Source of the DNA: Halobacillus_B sp963739045
GTDB lineage: Bacteria; Bacillota; Bacilli; Bacillales; Halobacillaceae
Direction: 5' to 3'
Assembly: GCA_963739045.1 (NCBI GenBank)
Contig: CAVTYY010000001.1
Span: forward strand, 1 to 64,000
Length of the DNA stretch: 64,000 nucleotides
Under the pieces are notes generated by a model. The model was not told the DNA's origin and did not search any database. It saw nothing but the letters and a program-made list of their open reading frames with translations. Positions within the stretch are counted from its first letter, which is position 1; each line of letters opens with the position of its first letter. Shown here piece by piece: positions 57,347-64,000 of this stretch. A program made the translations under genes and the position numbers.

Positions 57347-57605
57347 AAAAAAGAAGCTCTTCCTCCTAAAAAAGGACGAGAGCTCCCGTGGTACCACCTT
57401 TATTCACACTTCCGTGTGCGCTTACTCCTATAGTCATTACTATAGCCTCTCTTGTATCGGTGAGAGTTTCCGTCACTCCTGCTCAGCGGTCAAGAGTGAT
57501 TGCTCCAAAGTCCATTCGACCGCATGCTTTCCTGGTTTGCACCAACCACCAGTTCTCTAAAAAAGCGTCAGCGATTTACTCTTCTTCTTCATCACAAAAG
57601 CTATG
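57347..57605 (-). promoter_or_regulatory. T-box riboswitch (Trp) of trpS
   Basis: Minus-strand leader with the T-box sequence AAGGTGGTACCACG (57387-57400), a terminator hairpin GAGCTCTCGTCC / GGAAGAGCTTC plus six T residues (57347-57386), and the specifier-loop context GAATGGAC, whose TGG codon is at 57512-57514. Uncharged tRNA-Trp should stabilise the antiterminator. Confidence 0.93.
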
Positions 57606-57616
57606 AAATTACAGAA

Positions 57617-57645
57617 ATAATACCTGATTTTCCAAACCTTGTCAA
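57617..57645 (-). promoter_or_regulatory. Promoter of the trpS T-box transcript
   Basis: Minus strand: consensus TTGACA, 17-base spacer, TATTAT. Confidence 0.88.
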
Positions 57646-57672
57646 TCCTAACCTGCAACAGAGACTCATTGC

Positions 57673-58521
57673 TCAAGGAGACATCTGTGAGTGAAAGGCA
57701 GCTTTATAATCATTGATAAATTCCCGAATATCCGTTGGCGCGCGACCCAGTATCTTCTCCGCATCTCTGGTCACTTTTTTCAGATTTCCATTTTTGGCAG
57801 AGGTATATAAGTTCGCTAAAAGCAGAGTCTCTTTTGCAGACAGACCTGTCCTTTCACACCAATTCATAAACTGATGTTTGGTGTAATTTCTAAACGTCAC
57901 TTGATACTCAAGTTCGTCTGAGAGAATCCTTGCCATCTCAGAATAAGTGAACGCTTGTTTTCCAGTAAGATAATAAACTTCATTCCTGAATTTCCTTCGC
58001 ATGGAGAGACAAGCAGCTTCTGCTACATCTCTGGCATCGACGAAACTCACCTCGCCACTTCCTGATGGATAATAAATTTCATGATTCTCTTTTACATCAG
58101 TGACCAGGTTTTGCATAAAGAAGCTCGTTCTTAAGAAAATGAACTGAAATCCCATTCTCATGATCATCCGTTCGATTTTTCGATGAGGGATATACATCAT
58201 TTTTTCTGAGCCCAGATAGGATAAAAACAAAACGTACTGTACGCCTGATTCTTTGGCGGCTTTTAATGTGTCCTCCATACTTCCTAAATCCGTGAAATCC
58301 GGCGGCACCACTAAAAACAGCGTTCTTATCCCGCTAAAAGCATATTTATAAGTGTGAGAGCGGGAAAAATCCAGCTCCTTTACATCCACACGATCATCTA
58401 AACTAAGCTGTTGTGGAATATGAGAAGGGTTCCTTGATGCTGCTCTAAAAGGAATATCTTTACTTAATAGACACTGGGCAAGCTTTGCTCCTACTTTCCC
58501 CGTGACTCCGGTGATTAACAT
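57673..58521 (-). CDS. NmrA-like/SDR family NAD(P)-binding protein
   Basis: 282 residues. Seen: ITGVTGKVGAKLAQCLL (Gly-rich nucleotide loop), LFLVVPPDFTDLGSM, HRKIERMIMRMGFQFIFLRTSFFMQNL (read in parts) and EVSFVDARDVAEAA. Close to NmrA/YtfG-type redox sensors or quinone reductases. Its stop lies inside the trpS promoter region, so trpS transcription begins just downstream. Confidence 0.87.
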   Translation of the reverse strand: MLITGVTGKVGAKLAQCLLSKDIPFRAASRNPSHIPQQLSLDDRVDVKELDFSRSHTYKYAFSGIRTLFLVVPPDFTDLGSMEDTLKAAKESGVQYVLFLSYLGSEKMMYIPHRKIERMIMRMGFQFIFLRTSFFMQNLVTDVKENHEIYYPSGSGEVSFVDARDVAEAACLSMRRKFRNEVYYLTGKQAFTYSEMARILSDELEYQVTFRNYTKHQFMNWCERTGLSAKETLLLANLYTSAKNGNLKKVTRDAEKILGRAPTDIREFINDYKAAFHSQMSP

Positions 58522-58586
58522 GAGGTTCCTCCCCTTTCAGCTACATACTTTTACAGGGTGTGTTCACGTAATAGAGGAATGTTAAT

Positions 58587-59204
58587 CTACATTTTGAATA
58601 CTATCGTCATAAGATACCAAACATTTCCCAATATCAATATTGATACGAGAGCTTTCTCCGTCAGGGATCCTGTACGGAATGTAACGGGAAATCGAAAGAA
58701 CCTTTTCGTCAATGGATAAAACAATGGAATTCCTTTCCTGGTAACAAAATCCCCGCATAAATGAGAGATTGCCCCTAGAATCATTCCACTGAATAGATAG
58801 AAAGGAACATTAAAGAACTTTTCGATTAAAAAGCTGTAAAAAACAAGCAATCCAATAAAGAGAAAAGAATGAGTCATTTTCCGATGGCTTTTTATCATTA
58901 TCAGAATAGGAAGCATCAATAACACATAGACCTTTAACTCTTCACGGTATGTATTGAAAAACTCGGGAACAAAAAGAAATGCAAGGAGAGCTAACGAAAA
59001 GACAAGCATCATCAAACGCCAGAATTTTTGCCCGAGCTTGGACCGGGGAGTATCAATATCTGGTAAAAGCGCTCCGAATAGTACAAAAACTAGATAAAGG
59101 ACCGTTTGAAACGGGCGGTCCGGAAATAATTCAACTTCGGGGAGCAGAACAAGTGCTCCGACCCCAAATGTAAATCCTACAACCTGGTGTCCTGTTGCCA
59201 TCAT
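58587..59204 (-). CDS. YdjM/DUF457-type membrane metal-dependent hydrolase
   Basis: 205 residues with four or five membrane segments. Seen: MMATGHQVVGFTFG, ALLPDIDTPRSKLGQKF, MKSHRKMTHSF-like SHRKMTHSFLFIG and LGAISHLCGDFVTRKGIPLFYP: the conserved His/Asp sites of the family. B. subtilis and E. coli relatives (YdjM) are SOS- or envelope-linked. Function unknown. Confidence 0.83.
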   Translation of the reverse strand: MMATGHQVVGFTFGVGALVLLPEVELFPDRPFQTVLYLVFVLFGALLPDIDTPRSKLGQKFWRLMMLVFSLALLAFLFVPEFFNTYREELKVYVLLMLPILIMIKSHRKMTHSFLFIGLLVFYSFLIEKFFNVPFYLFSGMILGAISHLCGDFVTRKGIPLFYPLTKRFFRFPVTFRTGSLTEKALVSILILGNVWYLMTIVFKM

Positions 59205-59567
59205 GGTGAATATAAACCCTCATTTCTTTTTTTATCATAGGCTAGGAAGCAGGTCTGCCTCCCTAGCCATATATTCCTGCGCGAAAAAAGCCATAAACAA
59301 GTGAACAGGTGCTTTCATAACGACTTCCACCTAAACCAACAAAATCATCTCGAGAAATGCAGGTTTAGCATTTACATGGCCAGTCAAGAATGACTCAGAA
59401 CCCATAAAGACGAAAGATCCAGTCTGTCTCCTATTATCGCAAAAAAATCCATGCTTTTGGAACTGAATTTATAATGGATCCCGTCATAACGAGATTGGAC
59501 GAAAAGAAGATCCTAACTTTAAGGCAGAAAATAAGATTCTGGGTAACAAAAACTTATTTAGTGCTAA
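59205..59567. other. Intergenic stretch with no gene seen
   Basis: About 360 bases, no frame with a ribosome site, no repeat recognised. Confidence 0.55.
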
Positions 59568-59615
59568 CTAAAGAAACCCGAACCAGAGGGAAGTAAATGG
59601 TCGGGATTTCTGTTT
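59568..59615 (-). terminator. Terminator of the HesB-like gene
   Basis: Minus-strand hairpin GAAATCCCGACCA/TGGTTCGGGTTTC followed by TTTAG. Confidence 0.65.
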
Positions 59616-59645
59616 AGAATAAAATTCTCTTGTCAATCTTGTCGT

Positions 59646-59930
59646 TTAACAATCCTTTTCCGGGAGGCCCAGTAGTTGAAACTTAGGACCTTCCATCGTT
59701 TGTTTACCTTCGATGGTTAAATTCTTTGTTAAATGGACAATACGCTTATCAATGGCCACGGGGACCGAATTTATATGGTGAAGTTCATCTTCTGCCTCAG
59801 GTTCTCCAAGCGTCATTCCTATATCAGGCTCTCCACAGCCAAACCCGGCAAAAAATATCTTCAAGCAGGCAGCTTCTTCATCTTCTAGTAACTGGTCTAG
59901 TAAGTCGCGAGCTTGATCGGTTATTTTCAT
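59646..59930 (-). CDS. HesB/IscA-like iron-sulfur family protein
   Basis: 94 residues. Seen: MKITDQARDLLDQLLEDEEAACLKIFFAGFGCGEP (read in parts) with Cys pair region GFGCGEPD, and a Cys at the C terminus (EKDC). The layout differs from canonical IscA (C-x-C-G), as in the YfhF/YadR-type subgroup, so carrier function is inferred. Ribosome site AAGGAGAGG. Confidence 0.82.
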   Translation of the reverse strand: MKITDQARDLLDQLLEDEEAACLKIFFAGFGCGEPDIGMTLGEPEAEDELHHINSVPVAIDKRIVHLTKNLTIEGKQTMEGPKFQLLGLPEKDC

Positions 59931-60182
59931 AAACGTCCTCTCCTTCGCCTATAAAATACCATACATACACCTTAAAAATGAACTAATAAACCTTTCCTTG
60001 ATTCTATACTGAAAAAAGGATCTCCTATATTCGAGTTTTTCTAAAGCAGCGGAAGAAAGTTGATTCTTACTTTATAACCCCGTGAATTTAGGAAATAGCG
60101 AGAGTGCTTCAACGCCCCGACAAGTAGAAGTTAGGCAGGTTACTGTAAAAGCAGCCCGTTAACCTATTTATGAATAAGTACA
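59931..60182. other. Intergenic stretch before the HesB-like gene
   Basis: No gene or RNA recognised. No clear promoter consensus was found for the HesB-like gene. Confidence 0.5.
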
Positions 60183-60214
60183 AAAAAAATCTCCAGGATC
60201 AGATCCTGGAGATT
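60183..60214 (-). terminator. Terminator of ohr
   Basis: Minus-strand hairpin AATCTCCAGGATC/GATCCTGGAGATT followed by eight T-rich bases. Confidence 0.88.
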
Positions 60215-60227
60215 TTATTCTTCTATA

Positions 60228-60644
60228 TTAAACAGTCTTGACTTTAATTTCTACATCGATGTTGCCGCGAGTAGCCTTAGAATAAGGGCATACTTTATGA
60301 GCTTCTTGTGTCAGCTCTTCTGCTTCTTCTTGAGACACTCCGTTAATTTCAGCGTTTAGGACAACCCCAATTTTAAAACCATTGTCAGCGTCATCCTTAA
60401 GGAAACTCACATCCGCTGTAATTTGTGATTCGATATCTTTCTTTTTATTGCTGGCTACTAGGTTAAGTGCGCCATCGTAGCAGGCAGCATAAGTCGCTGC
60501 AAATAATTGTTCCGGATTTGATCCCTTTTCATCACCTTCACCAGGCATAGACAGGTTTAAATCAATCAAACCATCATCAGATTTCACGTGACCATTTCGT
60601 CCGCCTTTAGCCGTAGCTTGGGAAGTAAACAATACCTTACTCAT
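60228..60644 (-). CDS. ohr: Organic hydroperoxide resistance protein (Ohr/OsmC family)
   Basis: 138 residues. Seen: VLFTSQATAKGGRNGHVKSDDG, GSNPEQLFAATYAACYDGAL with the peroxidatic Cys, and KVCPYSKATRGNIDV with the resolving Cys. Reduces organic peroxides. In B. subtilis, OhrA answers to OhrR while OhrB is sigma-B controlled; a sigma-B-like promoter here points to the OhrB mode. No OhrR gene is adjacent. Confidence 0.94.
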   Translation of the reverse strand: MSKVLFTSQATAKGGRNGHVKSDDGLIDLNLSMPGEGDEKGSNPEQLFAATYAACYDGALNLVASNKKKDIESQITADVSFLKDDADNGFKIGVVLNAEINGVSQEEAEELTQEAHKVCPYSKATRGNIDVEIKVKTV

Positions 60645-60688
60645 ATCATCACTCCTAAAAAGTTTTTATATTGATTCACAATTTATGT

Positions 60689-60715
60689 GTACCCGTAAAT
60701 TCCCCGTATTCAAAC
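60689..60715 (-). promoter_or_regulatory. Sigma-B-like promoter of ohr
   Basis: Minus strand: GTTTGA, 15-base spacer, GGGTAC; five of six bases fit in each box. About 45 bases before the start codon and just after the ykvA-like stop. Confidence 0.5.
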
Positions 60716-60719
60716 CTTT

Positions 60720-61001
60720 TCACTTATCTTTCAACTGATACTCTTCCTGTAAAGACTCTGGAGCCATTTTCACCATAAGTTGAAGAACAAAGGTAAATAC
60801 AGCTAAATCATCTACTATGCCAAAGAATACGAGAAAATCGGGTATAATATCCCAGGGGAACAACAAATAGCCAAACATCAGTAAAATCGATAACCATTTT
60901 TTACTGCGGCTGACTTCCGCCGATTGAAAGAAACGCACTAGAAATGGGATAGATTTCTTAATATTAAAGACAAATTTAACACGCTTCCAAAAACTAAACA
61001 T
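60720..61001 (-). CDS. YkvA family protein (DUF1232)
   Basis: 93 residues. Seen: a basic start, one or two short hydrophobic segments, and the family core KWLSILLMFGYLLFPWDIIPDFLVFFGIVDDLAV (read in parts), with the WDIIPDF...G..DD signature. Function not known. Directly upstream of ohr on the same strand, 75 bases apart. Confidence 0.87.
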   Translation of the reverse strand: MFSFWKRVKFVFNIKKSIPFLVRFFQSAEVSRSKKWLSILLMFGYLLFPWDIIPDFLVFFGIVDDLAVFTFVLQLMVKMAPESLQEEYQLKDK

Positions 61002-61256
61002 TGAATTCTCTCCTTCAGTGGATACTGCTTAAGGACAGGAGCATTCTAATAGCAGCTGCCATTTAGTCACAATTGCTTAATTAGAACGTATGCTTTAACA
61101 TAATTAATGTATAGAATGCCTTGTCCTTCAGTAATTCGGCCATACTTAGAAAAAAATAAACACCCATCACTTTCACAGGATGATCGATCTATTTTCTATC
61201 TGCTCCTAATGTGATGTGTATTCACATCTTGATTGAATAAAGGGGAGAAACTTTCC

Positions 61257-61808
61257 ATGAAAATTCTATTACTCAATGGTACCATTGTTGGGAAAAAAAC
61301 GAGAGTCTTACTCGAAGAGATTGATAAAGATATTAGCCAGCTTCCCCAAAAACACGAAACAAAAATTGTCGACCTCGAAAATTATGAAATGCAGTTTGTC
61401 GACGGCAGACCTGCCGATCAATATAATGATGATATGCAAACCCTGATTAAAGAAATAGAAGAAGCCGACGCTTATGTGATTGCTACCCCTATCTTTCAAG
61501 GTTCCATCCCTGGAACTTTGAAAAATTTGTTTGATGCCGTATCACCACTGGCTATGCGCTATAAACCAGTTTCCATAGTAGCGAACGGAGGAACTTTACA
61601 GCACCACCTTGTTATTGAAAACCAGCTCAAACCAATTCTGGATTATTTCCGCTGCATGGTAACTCCAAATTATGTCTATACCCATACCAATCACTTCTCC
61701 ACTCAAGGAGAACTCATCGACGAAGATGTACGAAGCCGTCTAAAAGAAATGACCAAAGTATTTGACCAATACCTCCAAATGAGCAAATCACTCGAAACCG
61801 ATAAATAA
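61257..61808 (+). CDS. NADPH-dependent FMN reductase family protein
   Basis: 183 residues, flavodoxin-like. Seen: MKILLLNGTIVGKKTRVLL with the phosphate loop, and DAYVIATPIFQGSIPGTLKNLFD with the FMN-contacting TPxxxxSxP pattern. Probably an azo- or chromate/quinone-reductase relative. Start at 61257 after AAAGGGGAG; a frame to 61233 is less likely. Confidence 0.88.
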   Translation: MKILLLNGTIVGKKTRVLLEEIDKDISQLPQKHETKIVDLENYEMQFVDGRPADQYNDDMQTLIKEIEEADAYVIATPIFQGSIPGTLKNLFDAVSPLAMRYKPVSIVANGGTLQHHLVIENQLKPILDYFRCMVTPNYVYTHTNHFSTQGELIDEDVRSRLKEMTKVFDQYLQMSKSLETDK

Positions 61809-61810
61809 CT

Positions 61811-61930
61811 AAAGCGGAAGCGCCCTGGGAGACCCGACAAGCATAAGACAAGCGGCTTTGTGAAGTGATCTTCCTTCACACAGGTGATTGTCTTATGACC
61901 TCGAGGGGCTGGGCGCTGGAGCTGGATGAT
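61811..61930 (+). repeat. Structured repeat, unit A (Bacillaceae-1-like)
   Basis: Begins AAAGCGGAAGCGCCC, ends GGGCGCTGGAGCTGGAT, so the two ends pair. An inner GTGAAG-TGATCTTC-CTTCAC hairpin and AAGACAA/TTGTCTT pairing are also seen. Same family ends as the element in the rRNA operon. Confidence 0.7.
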
Positions 61931-61934
61931 AACT

Positions 61935-62301
61935 AAAGCGGAGAGGAGCCGTTAGATCCCCCGGGCTAAGCCAGCGGCTGCAAGAGGGGCGATCTTCCCC
62001 CTCTGGAAGTCGATGACTTAGAACCGCGTGGATCTGCGACTCGCAGCTGGATGAATCGAAAGCGGAGAGGAGCCGTTAGATCCTCCGGGCTAAGTCAGCG
62101 GCTGCAAGAGGGGCGATCTTCCCCCTCTGGAAGTCGATGACTTAGAACCGCGTGGATCTGCGACTCGCAGCTGGATGATCAAAAGTGAAGAGGAGCGGTT
62201 AGGTCCCCCGGGCTAAGCCAGCGGCTGCAAGAGGAGCGATCTTTCCCCTCTGGAAGTCGATGACTTAGAACCGCGTGGATCTGCGACTCGTAGCTGGATG
62301 A
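61935..62301 (+). repeat. Structured repeats, units B, C and D in tandem
   Basis: Three near-identical units with a 122-124-base period (starts at 61935, 62059 and 62181). Each has AGAGGAGC, a TTAG-ATCC(C/T)CCGGG-CTAA hairpin, an AGAGGGG-CGATCTT-CCCCCTCT hairpin, GTCGATGACTTAGAACCGCG and an end CAGCTGGATGA. Unit C carries an AUCCU loop, which fits the RUCCU loops I recall for the Bacillaceae-1 RNA. They differ from unit A inside but share its ends. Confidence 0.75.
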
Positions 62302-62305
62302 ATCG

Positions 62306-62370
62306 AAAGCGGAAGCGCACTGGGAGACCCGACAGACATAAGCAAAACCATGACGTGGCGCCCAATATAT
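62306..62370 (+). repeat. Partial structured repeat, unit E
   Basis: Opens AAAGCGGAAGCGCACTGGGAGACCCGACA like unit A (read in parts) but ends after about 65 bases, so it is a truncated copy. Confidence 0.6.
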
Positions 62371-62380
62371 AGTTTTCATC

Positions 62381-62413
62381 AAAACAAAGCGCCCGTGCTT
62401 ACCAAGCACGGGC
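62381..62413 (-). terminator. Terminator of the lytic transglycosylase gene
   Basis: Minus-strand hairpin GCCCGTGCTT/AAGCACGGGC followed by GCTTTGTTTT. Confidence 0.88.
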
Positions 62414-62425
62414 GGATGATTCTAT

Positions 62426-63040
62426 TCAGCCTAAAATTTTCTTTACATATTGCTGTGTTTCCTTAAAAGGAGGAACCCCTCCATATTTATCCACGTTACC
62501 CGCTCCAGCGTTATAAGCAGCTAAAGCAAGTTTTTCATCTCCATTATAACGATCAAGCATTTGTCGTAAATACTTCGTTCCGCCCATCACGTTTTGTTCA
62601 GGATCCAGCGGGTCGGTAACGCCAAGACCGCGTGCAGTGTCTGGCATCAGCTGCATTAACCCTTGTGCACCTGCGTGACTGACAGCCTTAGGGTTGAAGC
62701 TGGATTCTGCATTTACCACAGAGCGGATTAACTGCTCATTCACACCATATTTATTGGAAGCATCCTTTATGTAACCGTCTACGCTTTCGCTTTTGCCTCC
62801 GCCAGACGTCTTAAGTTGATTAGACACATCTACAACAGGCAGCGGCTTAGTTTGAAACACAGAAAGTGATGGTGTATTTACTGCTGAAGAGGACTGCTGA
62901 ACCGAGGGTGATAAAGCCGCCGCCAGAACCCCTCTAAACGCCACACTACCAATTCCTTCTGAGAGAGACCCGCTTTCCGAACCTCTCATCGCCGACATTG
63001 CCTGCATTTGGATCAAATAACCTACACTTTTAAAATCCAT
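62426..63040 (-). CDS. Lytic transglycosylase, SLT domain (YjbJ/CwlQ-like)
   Basis: 204 residues. About 90 variable N-terminal residues (Ser/Gly/Ala-rich) precede the SLT domain: YGVNEQLIRSVVNAESSFNP with catalytic Glu, GAQGLMQLMPDTARGLGV, and LALAAYNAGAGNVDKYGG. It cleaves glycan strands. No classical signal peptide is seen, so export route is uncertain, as in B. subtilis YjbJ. Confidence 0.88.
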   Translation of the reverse strand: MDFKSVGYLIQMQAMSAMRGSESGSLSEGIGSVAFRGVLAAALSPSVQQSSSAVNTPSLSVFQTKPLPVVDVSNQLKTSGGGKSESVDGYIKDASNKYGVNEQLIRSVVNAESSFNPKAVSHAGAQGLMQLMPDTARGLGVTDPLDPEQNVMGGTKYLRQMLDRYNGDEKLALAAYNAGAGNVDKYGGVPPFKETQQYVKKILG

Positions 63041-63225
63041 GCATCCACCCCGATTTCATATAATATCTTCATCTTACACGATTCATTCACCTTCGACAAT
63101 GTCTTCTTGCTAATTATGGAATTTGTGTAAATTGAAGTAAAAACTTGAGAAAATACTTGCTTTTACCTTTCAATCATTTGCTATTTCACCCTCTAGTTTT
63201 CCCAAAGCAGGACAGACACTATGGG

Positions 63226-63234
63226 TGGTATAAT
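63226..63234 (+). promoter_or_regulatory. Extended -10 promoter of a candidate RNA
   Basis: TGGTATAAT: a perfect TATAAT preceded by TGN. No good -35 is seen. Predicted start near 63241. Confidence 0.7.
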
Positions 63235-63240
63235 AGAGGT

Positions 63241-63524
63241 AACCAAATGGGAAAACTCTTATTCTTGAGCCTTCATCTGACAAGGTTTTCTTGCTGAGAA
63301 GACCTTTGTCAGAGTTTCTTTATTGAATAGATGGTTACTCAAGGATTCTGGTCAATTGTTTCAAGCTTTCTTGAAACTCTCTTTGGTGTCTTACGTCGAA
63401 TCACCCTTTCTATTCTTCCCCGTCAGGAAGGATAGACCTGTAGATTTCATGGTAGGTCTCCCTAAATGAAAGAGTCTCTGCCATACCCTCTTCTTGCTTC
63501 CTATCAAGAAGAGGGTTTTTTTTC
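63241..63524 (+). ncRNA. Unidentified structured RNA candidate (about 280 nt)
   Basis: Bounded by an extended -10 promoter and a strong terminator (ACCCTCTTCTTG/CAAGAAGAGGGT plus eight T residues, 63485-63523). Between them are at least five further paired segments: GGTAACCA/TGGTTAC, CTGACAAGGT/ACCTTTGTCAG, GTTTCAAG/CTTGAAAC, CTATTCTTCC/GGAAGGATAG and AGACCT/AGGTCT. No long reading frame. It matches no RNA I know (not 6S, SRP, tmRNA, RNase P, or common riboswitches). It may be a free RNA or a leader for the small gene at 63646. Confidence 0.6.
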
Positions 63525-63645
63525 TTCCAAGTAACGATAAGAATGACAGGATAGCTGGACAAGCCCTCTCCCTCGATTATTTTTTTGTTTAGTTAAATAA
63601 TCGAGAATAGCCGAGCATATATTGGATGTAAAGGAGGGGGATTAA

Positions 63646-63837
63646 ATGGATAAAAGAGTATTTCTGTATCTGTCATGTGTGTTTGCTGGTTTTGCCTTTT
63701 CGCTTCTGCCTGATACTGGGACGTTTCTTAACGATTTAGATCAATTCTTTTCTGTTGTCGGCTACCTCGCCATCGCCTTCTTCTCATTAGTACTTATTTA
63801 TCTCGGTATTTTAAGTTTCTTTCGCAGGGAAGTCTGA
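63646..63837 (+). CDS. Small membrane protein (63 aa)
   Basis: Two hydrophobic segments (about 5-22 and 38-57), charged ends, ribosome site AAGGAGGGGG. No family recognised. Lies 120 bases after the structured RNA candidate's terminator, on the same strand, which raises the possibility of control by that leader. Confidence 0.75.
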   Translation: MDKRVFLYLSCVFAGFAFSLLPDTGTFLNDLDQFFSVVGYLAIAFFSLVLIYLGILSFFRREV

Positions 63838-63883
63838 TCAATCTGCAAATTAAAGAAACTGGAACAAAGTGCTTTAATCAGCA

Positions 63884-63925
63884 AAAGACCTGAACCATTG
63901 TTTTTACCTTGGTTCAGGTCTTTAA
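63884..63925. terminator. Terminator after the small membrane protein
   Basis: Hairpin AAAGACCTGAACCA/TGGTTCAGGTCTTT with T- and A-rich flanks; can work in both directions. Confidence 0.88.
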
Positions 63926-63972
63926 TATTCCTCACTTATGAATGCAAGTCATCCCTTAATCCCGGATTTCGA

Positions 63973-64000
63973 CTAATCCATTTCCTCTATTACCGTTTTA
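63973..64000 (-). other. Possible 3' end of a minus-strand gene
   Basis: A frame reading ...KTVIEEMD followed by TAG enters from the window edge on the minus strand. Only nine codons are visible, so this is only a hint, supported by the two-way terminator beside it. Confidence 0.25.

Noticed and set aside
59931..60020. Possible sigma-B promoter before the HesB-like gene
   Set aside because: GTTTAT is present but the -10 reads GGTGTA, too far from GGGWAW.
61811..62370. Tandem array considered as CRISPR
   Set aside because: Units are about 120 bases, nearly identical throughout, with no unique spacers and no cas genes.
62179..62409. 76-codon minus-strand frame
   Set aside because: It lies inside the tandem structured repeats.
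63248..63298. Short peptide frame (MGKLLFLSLHLTRFSC) at the start of the RNA candidate
   Set aside because: Its GAGGT ribosome site would lie upstream of the predicted transcription start, so a leader peptide is not supported.

Overview
The window looks like a chromosomal segment from a low-GC Gram-positive, endospore-forming Bacillaceae, most likely a halophile or alkaliphile of the Halobacillus/Virgibacillus type. The evidence is a Bacillus-type rRNA/tRNA operon, a complete sigma-B stress module, sporulation genes (cmpA, ydcC, yppG), SAM-I and T-box leaders, Shine-Dalgarno sites close to AGGAGG, and a BCCT compatible-solute transporter. The species is inferred, not proven.

Bases 1-28,100 follow the order I know from Bacillus subtilis between cshA and ydiF, read mostly on the minus strand: cshA, (rhomboid), acpS, nnr, ydcC, alr, mazE/mazF (ndoAI/ndoA), rsbR-S-T-U-V-W-sigB-rsbX, tex, cmpA, sprT-like, a 12-tRNA cluster, 16S-23S-5S, tRNA-fMet and tRNA-Asp, then thiL-tsaE-tsaB-rimI-tsaD, with ydiF convergent. 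The ydiF/tsaD intergenic region carries a dense DnaA-box cluster. The tRNA cluster has at least three near-consensus promoters that feed the rRNA genes.

Bases 28,300-43,700 are more variable: an EamA permease, a DegV protein, an MFS carrier, an esterase-like hydrolase, a YppG-like spore protein, a glutaredoxin-like protein, the siroheme genes (hemD-like, sirC, sirB, sumT), cysH behind a SAM-I riboswitch, an ABC-F protein behind a leader-peptide/terminator attenuator and a MarR regulator, a methyltransferase, a VOC protein and a lipid kinase.

Bases 43,800-64,000 hold a YknW/YknX-like pair whose adaptor gene is frameshifted, a flavin monooxygenase, assorted small enzymes, a DUF368 (PopT-type) lipid-carrier transporter, the BCCT transporter, trpS behind a T-box, an Ohr protein, a tandem array of about 120-bp structured repeats, a lytic transglycosylase, and an unidentified roughly 280-nt structured RNA candidate with its own promoter and terminator.

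Themes that link the genes: (1) sigma-B is encoded here and four sites in the window resemble sigma-B promoters (rsbV, glutaredoxin-like, ohr, BCCT); (2) RNA-level control is common (SAM-I, T-box, ABC-F leader peptide, cshA leader hairpin); (3) three families of structured intergenic repeats are present, one of them placed inside the rRNA operon. All calls come from reading the sequence and memory of the families; no database search was run.
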